Source of the DNA: Halorussus gelatinilyticus
GTDB taxonomy: Archaea > Halobacteriota > Halobacteria > Halobacteriales > Haladaptataceae
Direction of reading: 5' to 3'
Length of the DNA stretch: 64,000 nucleotides
NCBI RefSeq assembly: GCF_023238445.1
Contig: NZ_CP096658.1
Location: forward strand, 3,286,001-3,350,000
The notes below the pieces were generated by a model. The model was given only the letters and a program-made list of their open reading frames with translations. It did not search any database and was not told the origin of the DNA. The number at the start of each line of letters is the position of its first letter. Position 1 is the stretch's first letter. A program made the position numbers and the translations under genes. Positions 57,576 through 64,000 of the stretch are shown here, piece after piece.

Positions 57576-58394
57576 TCAGTACGACTGGGAACCTTGGAAC
57601 GACTGACCCTGTGGCTGCTGGCTCATCTCTCCCTGCGGCTGTTGGCCCATTTGGCCCTGCGGCTGTTGGCCCATTTGGCCCTGCGGCTGTTGGCCCATTT
57701 GGCCCTGCGGCTGTTGGCCCATTTGGCCCTGCGGCTGCTGGCTCATCTGATCCATCTGGCCCATTCCGCCGGACTGCTGGCCCATCCCGCCGGACTGCTG
57801 TTGGACCTGTTCGCGGATGCCCGTCGTCGGACTCTGCTGGCCGCCGCTGATGGAGTCCAACAGCTTGGTCGTCGCGTCCAGCGCCTGCTGGACCGCCTGA
57901 TACGTCTCCTGCACGTGGGGCGACTGCTGGTGCTGCTGGAGAATCGGGAGGCCCTGCTGGGCGACGCGCACGAACGCCTCGGCGACTTCCGGACCGTTGA
58001 TGGAGTCGCGCGCGATGAGCTTCTCGTTCAGCGACGCGAGGTCCGAGAGGTCCTCACAGAGGCGAGCGCACTCGGCCATCTGCGGGCCGCTCTCGATGCA
58101 CTTGTCGGCGCACCACTCGGCGATCTCGACCACGCGGTCGAAGGATTCGAGCGCCTGATTCAGCTCGTTCGTCATCTCAGACTCGAACTGATGGCCGACG
58201 TTCTCGTGGGTCATCTGGTGGCTCTGGCCGGACTGCTGGGTTCCCATCTGGCCCGGCTGACCCGTCTGGCCCATTTGGCCTGTCTGCTGTTCGATGCCCC
58301 GAGACTGCATCGACTGGCCCGTCTGCTGGCCGGTCGGCCCGCCGTACGTCTGTTGACCCGTGCTTCCCGTGGACTGTTGATACTGTTCTGACAT
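57576..58394 (-). CDS. Q/M/G-rich repeat protein with a Cys-containing four-helix core
   Basis: A 272-residue protein with three parts. Residues 1-60 are Gln/Gly/Thr-rich and disordered. Residues 65-185 are a helical bundle with EWCADKCIESGPQMAECARLCEDLSDLASL, four Cys in CxxxC arrangements like those in DUF326/copper-storage-type bundles. Residues 190-270 are a tandem repeat of MGQQPQGQ plus M-rich variants. Met and Gln-rich sequence with a possible copper-thiol core suggests metal binding or phase-separating behaviour. No signal peptide. A CATTATG TATA-like box lies 32 nt before the start. Confidence 0.75.
   Translation of the reverse strand: MSEQYQQSTGSTGQQTYGGPTGQQTGQSMQSRGIEQQTGQMGQTGQPGQMGTQQSGQSHQMTHENVGHQFESEMTNELNQALESFDRVVEIAEWCADKCIESGPQMAECARLCEDLSDLASLNEKLIARDSINGPEVAEAFVRVAQQGLPILQQHQQSPHVQETYQAVQQALDATTKLLDSISGGQQSPTTGIREQVQQQSGGMGQQSGGMGQMDQMSQQPQGQMGQQPQGQMGQQPQGQMGQQPQGQMGQQPQGEMSQQPQGQSFQGSQSY
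57607..57750. repeat. 24-nt tandem repeat encoding MGQQPQGQ-type units
   Basis: Six 24-nt units, starting at 57607, 57631, 57655, 57679, 57703 and 57727. The four central units are identical; the first and last are variants (both end ...GCTGGCTCATCT...). Identical copies imply recent expansion or gene conversion, and the number is likely to vary between strains. Confidence 0.9.
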
Positions 58395-58422
58395 GGTTGG
58401 TGACTTCCCTGCGTAGGCGTCT

Positions 58423-58429
58423 CATAATG
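58423..58429 (-). promoter_or_regulatory. TATA-like box of the Q/M/G repeat gene
   Basis: CATTATG on the minus strand, centred 32 nt before the ATG at 58394. Confidence 0.45.
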
Positions 58430-58661
58430 GCGAGATGCCGCGCCGCAGGCGAACGAGGCTTCGCCGGATTCGCAGATAAACCGGCGCGACCGTTAGCGAT
58501 TGTTCAACCGGACAACGGTGTATTTCCCGCCGTACGAGGTCGAAAAAACCGATTATCGCGGAGAAAGAAACATCCGGTTACGCCGACGTTTCGAGACCGT
58601 TTCCCGATTCAACGCCGGGTTTCGACGGGTGAATCCGGAGACCTCGCCGTGCTTGACAAGG

Positions 58662-58667
58662 ATTAAG
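58662..58667 (+). promoter_or_regulatory. TATA-like box of the 36-aa membrane gene
   Basis: ATTAAG, centred 28 nt before the ATG at 58692, as in the leaderless genes around it. Confidence 0.45.
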
Positions 58668-58691
58668 GGACCGCCCGCGGAACTCGGGAGT

Positions 58692-58802
58692 ATGTTCGTA
58701 CTCGCAGAATCGGCGTCGATTCCGGCCAACGCCGCAGGTATCGTCACTGGCGTCCTCGGACTCCTCATCACCGCCGCGTGGCTCGCGTACTTCTACCGCT
58801 GA
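58692..58802 (+). CDS. 36-residue single-helix membrane protein
   Basis: MFVLAESASIPANAAGIVTG begins a 36-residue protein whose second half, VLGLLITAAWLAYFYR, is one transmembrane helix. A TATA-like element at the leaderless distance and a clean stop support it. Such small hydrophobic proteins can be subunits of respiratory or transport complexes; nothing here identifies the partner. Its end overlaps the convergent MoaB-type gene by 10 nt. Confidence 0.65.
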   Translation: MFVLAESASIPANAAGIVTGVLGLLITAAWLAYFYR

Positions 58803-59485
58803 ACGCCCTCGACGCGTTCGCGGAGCCACGTCGCCGCGCGGTCGAGTTCCTCCTCGTCGGTACTCTGTAGCTTGACGCGTACGTGGTCGCCGGGGTAACT
58901 CCCGACGGTCACGTCGAACTTCTCGCGTAGCTCTGCGAACCGCTCGACCAGCGCGCTCTCGGGTTCGTCGGCCTCCACGACGACGGCGTGGCGCGTCTCG
59001 CCCGCGAACTCGTCGGCGACCGACTCGAACATCGCCTTCATCTCCTCGGGGACGCCCGGCAGGACGTAGATGCCCTCGACGACGCAACCGGGCGCGACGC
59101 CCGCCTCGTTCGGGAGCATCCGCGAACCCTTCGGGAGGTGGGTCGTCCCCTCCACGAGGTCGGCGCGCTCGTAGTCGGTGTGGTCGGTAATCCACGCCAC
59201 GGCGTCGGGATGTTCCTCGACGGGAACGCCGACGGCGGCCGCGACGCCCTCTATCGTCAGGTCGTCGTGGGTCGGCCCGAGACCGCCCGTGACGACGACG
59301 GCGTCGTAGTCGGCGCGCAACTCGTTGACGACGCGCGCGATGTCGGCCACCCGGTCGGGGACCACGACCACGCGTTCGACGCTCGCGCCGCGTTCGGCGA
59401 GTCGCTCGCCGAGCCACGCGGCGTTGGTGTTCACGGTGTCGCCCGCCAGCAGTTCGTCGCCGACGGTGACGAGGGCTACCTGCAT
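58793..59485 (-). CDS. CinA/MoaB-type competence/damage-inducible protein A domain
   Basis: A 230-residue MoCF/MoaB fold protein. VALVTVGDELLAGDTVNTNAAWLGERLAERG opens with the molybdopterin-binding glycine loop, and VVTGGLGPTHDDLTIEG supplies the catalytic GGxGP-T-D. It matches the N-terminal domain of CinA, which in other organisms processes nucleotides or pyridine nucleotides; the C-terminal PncC deamidase is absent. The length (230) fits stand-alone archaeal versions. No operon partner. Confidence 0.88.
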   Translation of the reverse strand: MQVALVTVGDELLAGDTVNTNAAWLGERLAERGASVERVVVVPDRVADIARVVNELRADYDAVVVTGGLGPTHDDLTIEGVAAAVGVPVEEHPDAVAWITDHTDYERADLVEGTTHLPKGSRMLPNEAGVAPGCVVEGIYVLPGVPEEMKAMFESVADEFAGETRHAVVVEADEPESALVERFAELREKFDVTVGSYPGDHVRVKLQSTDEEELDRAATWLRERVEGVQR

Positions 59486-59576
59486 GGCGATTCCTTGGCA
59501 TTGCGCGAGTAAAAACCAGACGCTCTGGAAAGCGATTCACGAGACGAAGCGTGCAGAATCCGAAATCGGAACGCCG

Positions 59577-60347
59577 CTACCCCATCCCCGGCGGCGGCCC
59601 TTGGTCGAACTCGTCGCCGTCGGTATCGACGTTCAGGCCCATCTCCTCGCGCTGGCGCTCGAGTTGGCGAATCTGGAGTCGGAAGTAGGCCAACCCCAAC
59701 AACGCGATGACGACGCCCGCGCCGATGATGCCGCCGAAGATGAGCAGGTCACGCGCCAGATAGTACCGGACGGTGACGTTGTTCGACGTCACTTCGGCCC
59801 AGTGGAGGTGGACGCGCCCGGCGACCTGGTCTTTCGTGTCGGCGTTCGGCCTGACCTGACTCAGAATCGGCGTGCCGACGCGCATCCCCGCGGGCAGGAC
59901 GACCTCGTAGGAGCCTTCGACGTAGGTCGGCGTGCTGAACGACTTGCCGCGGTGGGGCGCGGTGTAGGCGAGTTTGCCCTCGCGGGAGGGGAGCACGAAG
60001 ACGGTCCGGGAGTCGGTGCGTCGGACCTGTGACTGGTTCAGCGTGACGACGGTGCCGTTCGGGTAACGGAACCGGACGGTCTTGACCCGCACCGGGGCCT
60101 CCTCGCCCAACGACTCGCGCTGGTATATCTTGAGTTGCGACCGGTTCGAGAAGTCGTAGATGGCCCGATACTGCCCGCTGGTGACGTTGAGCGTCACGTC
60201 AGCGGTGGTGTTCCACTCGTAGGTCGCGTTGGCGTCGCCCGAGAGGCGCTTCTCGCTGAACTGGTCGGTGCCGAAGACGCCGGCGCACCCGGCGGTCGCC
60301 GCGAGGAGCGCCAGCGTCGCGGCCGCGAGTAGCAGTCGCCGATTCAT
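59577..60347 (-). CDS. DUF5803-family membrane lipoprotein
   Basis: A 256-residue protein. MNRRLLLAAATLALLAATAGCAG has a Sec signal and lipobox ending at Cys21. The extracellular part carries several N-x-S/T sequons (NTT, NVT, NRS, NGT, NQS) and is followed by one transmembrane helix (DLLIFGGIIGAGVVIALLGLAYF, residues 200-222) and a cytoplasmic Gln/Glu-rich tail. It matches the haloarchaeal DUF5803 family. It is the third gene in the tfe operon, 4 nt after the DUF2110 gene. Confidence 0.82.
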   Translation of the reverse strand: MNRRLLLAAATLALLAATAGCAGVFGTDQFSEKRLSGDANATYEWNTTADVTLNVTSGQYRAIYDFSNRSQLKIYQRESLGEEAPVRVKTVRFRYPNGTVVTLNQSQVRRTDSRTVFVLPSREGKLAYTAPHRGKSFSTPTYVEGSYEVVLPAGMRVGTPILSQVRPNADTKDQVAGRVHLHWAEVTSNNVTVRYYLARDLLIFGGIIGAGVVIALLGLAYFRLQIRQLERQREEMGLNVDTDGDEFDQGPPPGMG

Positions 60348-60351
60348 GCTG

Positions 60352-61071
60352 TCAGGGAATGACGCAGCGAATCTCCGCGGGAAGATAGCTCCCGATGGCC
60401 GCCAGTAGCCCCGGCGGGTCGGTCTCGTCTTTACAGACGATGCTCTGTTCCAGCAGACCGAGGCGTTCGACGGTGACGATGTCGCGGGCGTGGCCCGCCC
60501 GGTTGACCGTCGCGCGGACCTCACCGCGGGTCGCGCTGTTGACGTTGACCCGGCCGGCACCGCGCGTCCAGTCGTAGAGGCGGTCACGCTCCTCGTCGGC
60601 GAGGCGGTGAGCGTTCGTCTCGCCGTCGGTGTCCGACTCCGAATCGTCTCCGTCGCCGCCCGCGTCGCCCCCGTAGACGAACTTCATGGGCGTGTGCTGG
60701 ACGAGACCGAACCGCTCGACGATCTGGACCGGCGACCCCTGCCCGAGTCCGAGTTCGTCGGCGGGCACGCGAACCTCTTCGCCGGCGTCGAGGACGAACC
60801 CCTCGTCGTCCCACCCTTCGAGCGTGCCGACGTAGGTCTCGCCCGGCTCGAAGTCCGGCGTGACCTCGCCGTAGGCCTCCCGGAGGAGGTTTCGCGCGAC
60901 CACTTCGTCGTCGCCCTCGATGGTGACGACCGCGAAGTCGTCGTGGCGCACGCCCACGGTGTACTCCACGTCCAAGTCCTCGATTTCGTTGGCGACCAGC
61001 GACCGGAGCGCGTCGAGCGAGCGCTCGCGGGCGTCGCCCTCGACGTACACCTTGGTGGCGAGTACGACCAT
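60352..61071 (-). CDS. DUF2110-family protein, coupled to tfe
   Basis: A 239-residue protein. ATKVYVEGDARERSLDALRSLVANEIEDLDVEYTVGVRHDDFAVVTIEGDDEVVARNLLREAYGE matches the archaeal DUF2110 family, whose genes recur next to tfe. A GTYVGTLEGWDDEGFVLDAGEEVRV-like strand pair at residues 75-100 looks like an S1/PRC-type barrel. The start abuts the tfe stop (no gap), implying coupled translation. Function is unknown, but the neighbour suggests a transcription-related role. Confidence 0.83.
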   Translation of the reverse strand: MVVLATKVYVEGDARERSLDALRSLVANEIEDLDVEYTVGVRHDDFAVVTIEGDDEVVARNLLREAYGEVTPDFEPGETYVGTLEGWDDEGFVLDAGEEVRVPADELGLGQGSPVQIVERFGLVQHTPMKFVYGGDAGGDGDDSESDTDGETNAHRLADEERDRLYDWTRGAGRVNVNSATRGEVRATVNRAGHARDIVTVERLGLLEQSIVCKDETDPPGLLAAIGSYLPAEIRCVIP

Positions 61072-61608
61072 CTATGCCTCGGCCTCTTCGAGTTTCTCGA
61101 CGTTGAGTTCCTGGCGGAGGTCCTCGATTCGCTGCTCCATCGCGTCGATGAGGCGGCTGTTCTCCATCGATTCGAGCGGCGAGCCGCACTCGGGACACTC
61201 GAAGCCGAAGTCCATCGCCTCGCCGAACTCGAAGCGAATCGAACAGACCTCACAGAGGTAGAACTCGTGTTGGTGTTCGTACTCCTTGCGCTGGTCGAGC
61301 GCGTCGAGCAGGCGGTGCATCTCCTCTTCGAGGTTGTCCGGGATGTTCTCGTACTGGAACGTCCAGAGGTAGGTCAGCCACCCCGAGTCCTCGTCGCGCA
61401 GGCGGCGGTACGTGGCGAGGTCGGTCTCGTAGAGGATGAACAGCGCGCGCCGAACGTCGTTGAGTTCCAAGTCCAACTCCTCGGCCAACTCCTCGTCGGT
61501 GACCTCGCCGTCAGGCGGGGCCGCGGCGACGGGCATCCCCTTCGGACCGACCAATTCGTGAAGATATTTCTGAATTACTGGGTCCTCCAGTAAGTCCTCA
61601 AAAGCCAT
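61072..61608 (-). CDS. tfe: transcription factor E alpha subunit (TFE/TFIIE-alpha)
   Basis: A 178-residue general transcription factor that helps RNA polymerase open promoters. The N-terminal winged helix is EDLLEDPVIQKYLHELVGPKG...EVTDEELAEELDLELNDVRRALFILYETDLATYRRLRDEDSGW. The zinc ribbon is YLCEVCSIRFEF...FECPECGSPLE, with four Cys. A TTTTAAA TATA box (61633-61640) lies about 29 nt upstream, giving a leaderless mRNA. The C-terminal helix (DAMEQRIEDLRQELNVEKLEE) is typical. Confidence 0.94.
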   Translation of the reverse strand: MAFEDLLEDPVIQKYLHELVGPKGMPVAAAPPDGEVTDEELAEELDLELNDVRRALFILYETDLATYRRLRDEDSGWLTYLWTFQYENIPDNLEEEMHRLLDALDQRKEYEHQHEFYLCEVCSIRFEFGEAMDFGFECPECGSPLESMENSRLIDAMEQRIEDLRQELNVEKLEEAEA

Positions 61609-61632
61609 TATCGTGTACTGGGGCGTTGGAGC

Positions 61633-61640
61633 GTTTAAAA
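61633..61640 (-). promoter_or_regulatory. TATA box of the tfe operon
   Basis: GGTTTTAAACGC on the minus strand, centred 29 nt before the tfe ATG at 61608. Confidence 0.65.
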
Positions 61641-61797
61641 CCATCGGAGAGGCCGCTGTCCCGGATTCGCGTCGCGGCGCGGTCGGCTAGCTCGGCGCTT
61701 CCGCCGCGAGAGCGTTCCGGCGCGCCGTCACCTCGCGCTCGATTCGTCGTCCCGGCCGAACTCGGTCGTCCGAGCGTCCGAGCCGTTCGGGCCTACC

Positions 61798-62343
61798 TCA
61801 CTCCTCGTCGTCCGGAACGACCTTCTTGCCTGTCTCCATCGGCACGACGGTCTGGTCGGCGTCGGTCCACTCCCGGTCCAACTCCCGACCCGCGAACAGG
61901 CGGTCCAGGAACACCGCCAGCCCTGCGACCTCCGAGTGGGGCTGGTTGGTCACGCCGACGTTCAAGTCGGCGGCCTCGTACACGTCGAACGACACCTTCT
62001 GGGACCCGACGACCGCGAGAATCGGGTCGCCGTCGGCGTGGCGCTCGCGGACGTCCGCCTCCACGTCTTGGACGCGCTCGCCGTACATCGTCAGGTGGAC
62101 GACCTGCCCCGGCCAGTCGCGGATGACCGCCTTCGGACTGTCGGTCAGTTCCACGTCGAACGGCCCGCCGAAGCGGTCGGTGATGTCCTCGACCGTGCCC
62201 TTCGACTTGCTCGCGTCGCCCGCCAGAATCGCGCGGTCGGCCCCCAGTGCCCGCGCGGTCAGGCCGACGTGAGTCGTCATGCGTTCGTCGCGGCCCGGCC
62301 GGTGGCCGAGTCGGAGGACCGCCACTTCGGGTTCGCCTTCCAT
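61798..62343 (-). CDS. tRNA (cytidine-56 2'-O)-methyltransferase, Trm56 type
   Basis: A 181-residue SPOUT-fold methyltransferase. VAVLRLGHRPGRDERMTTHVGLTARALGADRA is the characteristic Trm56 start, with GDASKS and later VVGSQKVSFDVYEAADLNVGVTNQPHSEVAGLAVFLD as the knot that binds S-adenosylmethionine. Trm56 makes Cm56 in archaeal tRNA, a modification almost unique to archaea. Monocistronic. Confidence 0.93.
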   Translation of the reverse strand: MEGEPEVAVLRLGHRPGRDERMTTHVGLTARALGADRAILAGDASKSKGTVEDITDRFGGPFDVELTDSPKAVIRDWPGQVVHLTMYGERVQDVEADVRERHADGDPILAVVGSQKVSFDVYEAADLNVGVTNQPHSEVAGLAVFLDRLFAGRELDREWTDADQTVVPMETGKKVVPDDEE

Positions 62344-62425
62344 GTCGAGGCGTCGGTGGTCGGCGGGTTAGGGGGTTTCGGAACGCGGCGGCGAGTCGGC
62401 GGGGCGGAACTGCGGACCGGAGGCT

Positions 62426-63259
62426 TCACTCCGGAGCGTACCGCAGTCCGAACTCAGATTCGAGCAGGCCGTACCACTCCTCCTCGCCGACTTCGCGTTC
62501 GGAATGCTCGCCCCGGTCCGACCGCGTCAGTTTCTCCGGTGAGAGTTTGCGGTGGCCGCGCTCGGTCGCTATCGAGACGGTCGGGTCGCCCGTGAACGAC
62601 GACTCGGGCGCGGTGGCGAGGTGGTCGCAGGTCGCCTCGAAGTAACTGAGTTTGCGAGGCGTCGCGTCGAAGACGTACCGGTCGCGCCACCCCTCGTCGC
62701 CCGGCGTTCGGTACTGGGTCAGATACTCGGCGTCCGGGCGCTCGCTCTCGACCACGCGCCACGCGACGCCCGCCGAGTCCTCCCGGACGCTCCCGTCGAG
62801 CGGGAGCGGTCGGCGCATCGTCGGCACGCCGCACCCCACGTCGACGACGTAGGTGCGGTCGAGCGACGCGAGGTGCGCGTGGTGGTTCGCCGGCGGCCTC
62901 GGGTCGCCGTCGTCGCTCAGCATCCGTGCGGCGATGCGGTCCGCGTCGAAGCCGAGTTCGGCGAGCAACCACCCGAACAGGCCGTTCAACTCGAAGCAGA
63001 ATCCGCCGCGCTCGCGGGCCACGACCTTCTTGTAGAGGTGGGGCAGGGTCAACGTCACGCCTTCACCGTCGCGGGGTCCGAAGGGGTCGCCCGTGACCGC
63101 GAGCGTCTCGAACGGAACGGTCGCGACGTGGGCCCGCTGAAGCGCCGCCAGCGTCTCCCGGTTCGCGGCGTCGGACGCGCGGACCGAGGCCGGATCGAGA
63201 CCGATTCGTTCGAGGTAGTCGTCGGGGTTCGGGGCGGTCGCGGTGTCGGAGTTCGACAT
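62426..63259 (-). CDS. arylamine N-acetyltransferase
   Basis: A 277-residue NAT enzyme. The Cys-His-Asp triad is intact: Cys88 in RGGFCFELNGLFGWLL, His129 in HHAHLASL and Asp140 in TYVVDVGCG. It also has the N-terminal DYLERIGLD and VPFETL helices. NATs transfer acetyl from acetyl-CoA to arylamines, hydrazines or, in some species, intermediates of xenobiotic or secondary metabolism; the native acceptor in haloarchaea is unknown. No neighbour in the same operon. Confidence 0.9.
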   Translation of the reverse strand: MSNSDTATAPNPDDYLERIGLDPASVRASDAANRETLAALQRAHVATVPFETLAVTGDPFGPRDGEGVTLTLPHLYKKVVARERGGFCFELNGLFGWLLAELGFDADRIAARMLSDDGDPRPPANHHAHLASLDRTYVVDVGCGVPTMRRPLPLDGSVREDSAGVAWRVVESERPDAEYLTQYRTPGDEGWRDRYVFDATPRKLSYFEATCDHLATAPESSFTGDPTVSIATERGHRKLSPEKLTRSDRGEHSEREVGEEEWYGLLESEFGLRYAPE

Positions 63260-63358
63260 GCGTTCTCGGGTCGAACTCTCGCCGCGAGCGACTTCAAGAC
63301 TCGCTGAAACGGATTTTGGTACGGAAGCTATCAGAAATCGGGCGGACTGCGGTTCGGC

Positions 63359-63691
63359 TCAGACCGAGAAACCGGTCCGTGCCTCGGCGTCGTCGCCCGT
63401 CGCGTTCAGCGCGGCGACCACGGTGTAGTCGCCGGGCGCGGGGTCGTCCCACTCCTCGGTGAACGTCCGGGAGGCGTCCGCGTCGAACGTCTCGGTCTGG
63501 ATCATCTGGGTGAACATCTGGCCGTCGCTGGCCCGCCAGACCTCGTCGTCGCCGTCGAGGACCGCGAAGTCGGCCAGTAGGGAGCTACGGAACTGTACGT
63601 CCTCGGGCGCGTCGCCGACGTTCTCGACGGTGTACTCGAAGACCACGCGGTCGGACTCGACGGTCACGTCCACGGAACTCTGGAGCGTCAT
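63359..63691 (-). CDS. BsuPI-type beta-sandwich protein
   Basis: A 110-residue immunoglobulin-like protein. VFEYTVENVGDAPEDVQFRSSLLADFAVLDGDDEVWRASDGQMFTQMIQTETFDADASRTFTEEW is the BsuPI (intracellular proteinase inhibitor) domain. The family inhibits intracellular serine proteases in Bacillus. The next gene upstream of it here is a subtilase, 57 bp away and in the same direction, so an inhibitor-protease pair is plausible but unproven. No signal peptide. Confidence 0.8.
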   Translation of the reverse strand: MTLQSSVDVTVESDRVVFEYTVENVGDAPEDVQFRSSLLADFAVLDGDDEVWRASDGQMFTQMIQTETFDADASRTFTEEWDDPAPGDYTVVAALNATGDDAEARTGFSV

Positions 63692-63748
63692 ACTTTCTAC
63701 TGCTCCTCGCGTCCCTGAAAACTTTTGGTACGGGGCGAGCGTGACCGC

Positions 63749-64000
63749 TCAGTCGTCGCTCGAGTCCACTCCGACCGCGGCCGCGGCGTCCACGAGGCCG
63801 TGGCCCTGCTGGTCGCTCGACAGGCCCAGGTCCTCGGCGGTGTTCCGGAGTCGGGTGCGAGCGCCGGAGTTGGTATACCCCTGCGCCATCACGAGCGCGG
63901 CGGCTCCGGAGGCGTGGGCCGTGGCGTACGACGTGCCCGAGAAGGTGGCACATCCGCCGTCGCTCCCGACCGTAGTGATGTCGGAACCGGGTGCGGCGAG
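63749..64000 (-). CDS. subtilisin-family (S8) serine peptidase, C-terminal end (partial)
   Basis: The last 83 codons of a subtilase run off the right edge. FSGTSYATAHASGAAALVMAQG holds the active-site Ser in the G-T-S-x-A box; the Asp and His lie outside. The sequence continues TRLRNTAEDLGLSSDQQGHGLVDAAAAVGV, the usual last helices. The full gene is expected to begin to the right of this window, with a Tat signal as in other haloarchaeal halolysins. Confidence 0.9.
   Translation of the reverse strand, partial: LAAPGSDITTVGSDGGCATFSGTSYATAHASGAAALVMAQGYTNSGARTRLRNTAEDLGLSSDQQGHGLVDAAAAVGVDSSDD

Noticed and set aside
57607-57750. CRISPR or non-coding satellite
   Set aside because: Uninterrupted 24-nt units, no spacers, in frame, and encode a periodic protein tail in a gene with a promoter and a conserved core.
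1-64000. tRNA, rRNA, IS element or prophage
   Set aside because: I looked for cloverleaf-like stems, transposase motifs and terminal repeats and found none I could support.

Overview
The window comes from a haloarchaeon (class Halobacteria). The evidence is GC-rich DNA, strongly acidic proteins, TATA boxes about 27-32 nt upstream of start codons (leaderless or nearly leaderless mRNAs), twin-arginine signals on secreted proteins, and archaeal marker genes: proteasome beta subunit, TFE alpha, archaellin and tRNA-Cm56 methyltransferase. The genus is not decided; a Halorussus-like genome would fit, but that is a guess. I see no rRNA, tRNA, CRISPR array, insertion sequence or prophage. This is ordinary chromosome with a few accessory-looking genes. 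Layout: 1-4.6 kb holds membrane proteins (BrkB-like, PAP2), TrmJ with a metal-site partner, and an aminotransferase. 4.9-8.2 kb holds a secreted M23 peptidase, an HTH-CBS regulator, a DUF555 protein, a small membrane protein and psmB. 8.3-14.3 kb is a run of minus-strand genes: two membrane proteins, a CopD-like protein, a glutamate-cysteine ligase-like enzyme, a PQQ-type beta-propeller and another membrane protein. 14.4-24.1 kb holds UbiA, PadR, acyl-CoA dehydrogenase, ArsR-like, MFS, squalene/phytoene synthase, 3-hydroxyacyl-CoA dehydrogenase and a PAS histidine kinase. 25-26.8 kb is a gluconeogenic pair, class I aldolase plus FBPase. 32-41 kb is carbon metabolism: acyl-CoA carboxylase, MaoC hydratase, CitE-type lyase and two divergent glutamate dehydrogenases. 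41-46.7 kb holds a lone archaellin, a second acyl-CoA dehydrogenase and three beta-propeller genes. 47-54.8 kb holds a RIO-like kinase, aldehyde dehydrogenase, nitrilase, small regulators and an LEA-type lipid-anchored or secreted protein. 55-64 kb holds an AbrB-PhoU regulator, ATP-NAD kinase-like protein, a Q/M/G-repeat protein with a Cys-rich helical core, the tfe operon, Trm56, an arylamine N-acetyltransferase and the end of a subtilase. The most interesting regulatory signal is an inverted repeat, GCAA-N3-TTGC, placed directly 5' of the start codons of both acyl-CoA dehydrogenases and the 3-hydroxyacyl-CoA dehydrogenase. A one-mismatch copy lies in front of the aldehyde dehydrogenase. The genes are scattered over about 31 kb, which suggests an uncharacterised fatty-acid-catabolism regulon with the repressor site over the transcription start. 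Other leads are a TrmB-like box ahead of the aldolase-FBPase operon, perfect palindromes ahead of glutamate dehydrogenase, squalene synthase and a small membrane gene, a peptidoglycan-hydrolase-like secreted protein in an organism without murein, and two broken genes (one in-frame TGA, one frameshift).
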